From NCBI GenBank assembly GCA_022393335.1, contig JAJEKB010017521.1, positions 123,579 to 187,578 on the forward strand: a stretch of 64,000 nucleotides of DNA, in the 5' to 3' direction. Both the position numbers and the translations under genes were made by a program. Of this stretch, positions 59,805 to 64,000 are shown piece after piece. Under the pieces are notes generated by a model. The model searched no databases, was not told the origin of the DNA, and saw only the letters and a list, made by a program, of their open reading frames with translations. Each line of letters opens with the position of its first letter. Position 1 is the first letter of the stretch. This stretch comes from Macrotrachela quadricornifera. Lineage: Eukaryota; Rotifera; Eurotatoria; Philodinida; Philodinidae.

Positions 59805-62800
59805 ACTAATCTTTGAATAAATCTCATAGATACTTTTATCACATATACACGTGCCCTACTGTGGGTGTGCCGAAACACTGACACAACTCAATACATGTAC
59901 ATATCTCCATAGTATGGGTATGCAGAAATACTGATACATATAGATAAATCCTGATAAAATAAATGGGTCCCTATAAATCTCGCACAAGAGATAAATTCCA
60001 AAAAAACTAGGTCCCGGTATATTCTCGGTTTAAGTTTACAGAGAACTTACAAATTTCAAAAACATCTGCTTTGAAAAGCTTCGATTGATCTAATGAAAAG
60101 GTATCTGGCGAAATGGTAATTTTGATTATCTCTATATATTAAAGATATACCATTAGCAATGCTTGAAAAGAAAATAAAAAATGTCTTTTCTATATCATGA
60201 GTCAAATTCATGTCTCTTTCTTTTAAGATACCGATAAAGGTGGTTGGTTTAAATGGTTTAAAACAAGTTATCTTGCTTCATTTCTTCGTAAGTAATTCAG
60301 AAAGTATTTTAAAAGTGATGAATTCCATGTATAATAAAATACATTGTACTTATATCTCGCTCAGGATACTCACATAATTAAACTACGAAGATATGTCACA
60401 TTTTAGATTTACCCAAATTTACTACAAAGAGTTTTTATCTAGATCATTTTTTGACTATTCAGTATTGAAAAACCCGTTACAAAATCGATGAACGATTGAG
60501 AATACACTTTTTCAAAGTAGTCTACTTGAGATGAAACTGATTTATGACGAGTAGATCTAAAAAGATGTCACGTCTTATACTCTGAGAATATGTGTTACTG
60601 TATCGAATTAAATTAAGAAAAACATATCACGAAAGAAAATGTATCGAAAAGGTGGTTTTTCTATTGTTTTCTAATAAAAATCTTGAAAAATCTTACAAAA
60701 AAAACCGCTCAAAAAGTCAATGAAACTCGGTATAAAGATCCTTAATAAGGAAAAATATTTGATTCTCTATCTAAAAAAACATGTTGTACAAGATGAAATA
60801 GATATATACTGATCTAAAAATATGATTGAACAGACTTCTATGATAGGAGATCATGCCTTATGCAGACAGGTTCATGTAAACAACATTTCAGTTGAAATAT
60901 TGTTGTTCGATTGTTTCCATATATACTTTATGCTAGTTTAAAAACCAATAAAATGTCTATAATTCTTGAAAGAAGGCCTATCAACCTAGATGCTCTGTAA
61001 AACTTTACTACAATACATTCGTCAACATATGGATAAAATATCATCGAAAACGATTTGATTCAGTAGGTGACCTTTCCTCGTAAGCAAAAAAATAAAGACT
61101 TTTCGAGTCGAATCTCGTCTTGTAAAATAGCCTTGATATTTTATTAATAATAAGATCGCTATACAACAGGTTTTTAGTCATGAGCTTTCGTAATCTCACA
61201 TAATTTCTACTTTTTTTTACTTCTTTGTAGAAACAAAAAATCTTTTGCAACAAAAAAAAATCGATTAACTGGTACATCGTATATTTACTGAAAATCTATT
61301 GAGAGATCTCACATAAACATGACAATATTCATGTTTAAAACTGTTAACTTGCTCAATAATTAACACTATCGTTTATATTTGTGTGTACTTCATTATTCAT
61401 CGTTTATTATCTCTTGTTTTTGCTGTCACTGCTTGTTGTTTTGTACGCTTTTATCTATTTTGATTATTTGTCAGATGAAGCTCATCTTTATTGATTTTTT
61501 CAAATGATAATGATAATATCAAGCACTGAATATCTTTTCGTTCAAACATCTACTCATATCCGTTGATTTGATAATCAAGTACTCAATTGAACTGTATTAG
61601 ATGAGCTATTTATTTATTACAACTGTGTATACAAAAGATACATACTTCGTGTGAATAATAGAATTTATTATGCATTTTTGATCGTTGGGTTATTAATGAA
61701 CTACAATTATCCTGTGAAATCAACACACGTGCTTTTATTTAACAACTGAAACATGTACCTGTTAAAGTAAAAAAAATGTTTATGAATAGGACTACATTGC
61801 AAATCAAGATGTGTTGTCTGTTATACGTTTAGATACAGTTTTGATGACTCTTATTAAGTTTATATGCGTTAAAGCCACCTATTTTGTTGCTATTAGGTGT
61901 AAGCGATGGAAAGAGCGATATCGCTTTAAAAAAACTTCTATCGGCAAGGTGTTTCTAATAAGAAAAATGACTGAAAATCTATCAATCATATTATTGAGCA
62001 ATTCTTCAACGTTAATACACCCTAAATACTTGATTACTCATCTGATACGAATGATCAAATGAATTATGTATTGGCATTTCTAATTTAATATAGAAAAAAT
62101 GAATAACTTACTGATGAAACATAATAGCTATTCATTATCGATTTTCATACTGTCAGTTTCATTTCCTTACTGATGCATTTCATACAATACTGATCATATT
62201 GTACTGACCATTTACAAAAAAATATTGATCGTATAATTTGTACTCGATAAATAGATAGATAGGTAAATCTCTCAGTTTCAATATCACTGGTAAGTGTCAT
62301 GTACTGGATTTTTGATTACGGAGCCGTTCCCTTGACGATTCATGATGACTGTTGGTAAACTCCTTCGTAATTCCCCGGGAATTTCGTGAATGAGAAGTTG
62401 CCTAGGAAGTCAACAATCGATTGTACTTCGATGAGTTTTATTTATCAATAATTTTGCGATTTTTGGAGCTTTTTCAATTTTGGTGGTGGGATATAACTAT
62501 ATTTTGGAGATCGTGACTTTTAACCATGTGAAAATCAAAGAACCAATAATAAAAAAAAATATCACGCTTTCGGTGTGATAGAAGGTGCTAGTGTCTTCTC
62601 AAAATGGATAAAGTAAATCGATTATTTCAATGCTTGAATGGGAAGGAAAGACTTTTCGAAATGTCACAAAAGTTTTGGGACATCTGGTATATTTCAAAAT
62701 ATTATTTCTCCTAATATCATGAAAGTTGTAAAGAATTATTTTTTAAAATTATTATAAGTTACAACGTAGCTTGAGTATCAAGAAGAGTGATAAACAATGT

Positions 62801-63196
62801 GAAAGTAAAACGTGTGAGTTGTCGAATGATGCGCACATAGTTGGAGAATGCTTTAGCTTGGTCTTATACTATTTTTTGATTTTGGTATAGAAAATTTCAT
62901 AAAAGATATGAAATTTATATCATTTAGTCTATTTTTCTTGCATGATGCACAATAGAATTTCATAAAATGTATACTACGTCATAGAAAACGTCTTCTTTCA
63001 CAACCCTAGATATGTCCCGTTCTTAAATCAAAAGGTACTGTGAAACCTGCCATCACCTTTGATAAATATTTCTATGAGTTTATTAGAAGTGGAATTTTCA
63101 TAGAAAATAATATAATTTATAAAAGTTCATTGATCATCATGAAGTCAATTCAACTTTGAGATTATTGTATTTTTGTAATTGATTAATTTTTCTAAA
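59805..63196. other. Intergenic, about 3.4 kb
   Basis: It starts with a two-copy 52-bp tandem repeat (59842-59945). The rest is AT-rich with short ORFs (83 codons or fewer) and no recognised gene, tRNA or long inverted repeat. The block at about 62285-62470 is somewhat richer in G+C (CCCCGGGAATTTCG) and may be inserted DNA, but nothing identifies it. Confidence 0.55.
59842..59945. repeat. Two-copy tandem repeat, 52 bp
   Basis: Copies begin CATATACACGTGCCC.. (59842) and CATGTACATATCTCC.. (59894). Each contains TG/AT-GGGT.TGC.GAAA.ACTGA at matching positions. It lies immediately downstream of the mariner target site. Confidence 0.6.
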
Positions 63197-64000
63197 TTAA
63201 TATTTAAGCAGGATTGCTGCTGGCATTGGTGCAATACGTCCTGGTCTTACACACGTTCGTAAATGATTCCATGTGGAACGCCACGCTCGTAAGAATCTAA
63301 CATCGAGTGAAACTATCATTATTGGATCAAGTACTATACTGACATAGCTAAGTATCTGGGTTACACCATCAACTATACTATGCCTATAATAAAATGGAAA
63401 CAATAGAAGATAAGGTGACCACAATAATAACCATGATGAATAGAATACAATTGACTGTATGACTATTTGTCGATGATATTTTAATCTTGCATCGATTATT
63501 TGTTGTGTTCGAATACCTTTCGTATTACGTACATGTTTGAGACTAAGTAATAGAAAGATTAAAGTGAAAAAAACTGGTATAATATAAGAAAATAAAAGAA
63601 ATAAAATTTGAGCAGCCATTGTAGTAAACAAAAGACCACATGCATCATTTTGCGGTTTGTGGAGAATGAAAAAGTGGAATTTAATTGCAATAATATAACT
63701 TAAAAGTGGTAAAAAATAGATAAGAAGATGAGCAATAGCAATTGCACGATTTTTCAATTGGTAAACATTATGATTATTAACAATTTGTAGGTACCGACAG
63801 ACATTTAATGCTAAAAGAATATAGCTTTGTAATAAATTTAGATAGGTATCAAATATAGCTTCATAATAACAAATAATAGTATGAAGAAGAAGAGGTACAC
63901 ATATTGGCCACCATCGATAAGCATAAAGTAAAAAGAAACGAATAAGTAACAATATATCAGTTGTTAAATAGGCATAGAGCCATTGCATGGAATGTTGACG
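63197..64000 (-). CDS. G-protein-coupled receptor, 5'-truncated by the window edge
   Basis: The frame is open to the last base and ends at TAA 63197-63199, giving 267 visible residues with the N-terminus and probably TM1 beyond the window. The internal ATG at 63988 is not taken as the start. Hydrophobic helices matching TM2-TM7 are visible. TM3 ends 'LNVCRYLQI', where CRY replaces DRY. TM5 is the long 'ILFLLFSYIIPVFFTLIFLLL'. TM6 has 'WLLLWSPYLLLF' (the WxP-like region). TM7 has 'SIVLDPIMIVSLD', where DPxxx replaces NPxxY. A short basic tail 'FLRAWRSTWNHLR' follows. This is a rhodopsin-like receptor of a style common in bdelloid genomes, intronless in the visible part. The ligand is unknown. 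Confidence 0.85.
   Translation of the reverse strand, partial: RQHSMQWLYAYLTTDILLLIRFFLLYAYRWWPICVPLLLHTIICYYEAIFDTYLNLLQSYILLALNVCRYLQIVNNHNVYQLKNRAIAIAHLLIYFLPLLSYIIAIKFHFFILHKPQNDACGLLFTTMAAQILFLLFSYIIPVFFTLIFLLLSLKHVRNTKGIRTQQIIDARLKYHRQIVIQSIVFYSSWLLLWSPYLLLFPFYYRHSIVDGVTQILSYVSIVLDPIMIVSLDVRFLRAWRSTWNHLRTCVRPGRIAPMPAAILLKY

Overview
The window is strongly AT-rich, sparsely coding eukaryotic DNA. It is most likely from a bdelloid rotifer (Adineta/Rotaria-like). The reasons are: intronless 7TM receptor genes, one of them a 1533-residue LDLa/EGF/7TM fusion; a multi-exon NACHT-WD40 gene whose introns are mostly about 50-60 bp with GT..AG ends; a type II membrane protein with a Thr-rich stalk; two intronless enzyme genes of bacterial-like or patchy families (ATP-grasp-like and O-methyltransferase), as expected from frequent horizontal transfer; and a mix of small DNA transposons. 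This assignment is inference from gene style. No rRNA or mitochondrial marker is present to prove it.

Layout. 1-1.6 kb: intergenic DNA with a fold-back repeat, a tandem duplication and a fragment of a dispersed repeat. 1.6-2.8 kb: ATP-grasp-like enzyme (+). 5.9-10.5 kb: giant LDLa/EGF/7TM receptor (+). 13.8-20.5 kb: ten-exon NACHT/WD-repeat gene (-), whose largest intron carries nested transposon insertions. 20.5-33.6 kb: a gene-poor tract rich in inverted repeats: a 384-bp MITE, a 300-bp loopless hairpin, a pair of facing LTR-like arms with a tRNA-Ser-type primer-binding site, a 933-bp hAT-type element with a perfect 8-bp target duplication, and degenerate tandem repeats. 33.6-35.6 kb: six-exon type II membrane protein (+). 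39.1-40.2 kb: two-exon secreted helical protein (-). 44.2-45.3 kb: rhodopsin-like GPCR (-). 51.5 kb: tRNA-Leu(TAG) (-). 53.3 kb: possible ADP-ribosyltransferase remnant. 55.1-56.2 kb: O-methyltransferase broken by one in-frame TAA. 56.5-57.1 kb: piggyBac-like MITE. 58.5-59.8 kb: complete mariner element with an intact transposase. 63.2 kb to the end: 5'-truncated GPCR (-).

The genes do not form a pathway or operon. Three are surface receptors, one is another surface protein, one is secreted and one is an intracellular NTPase scaffold of the NWD/STAND type, so the window reads as sensory and accessory gene content in a TE-colonised region. Most of the gaps contain only short chance ORFs, many of which lack an ATG. 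I found no CRISPR array, prokaryotic operon or clearly new multi-gene system. The most informative observations are the intron enlarged by nested insertions, the O-methyltransferase nonsense codon, the intact mariner, the inverted LTR pair, and several DNA-transposon families that can be defined from their termini.
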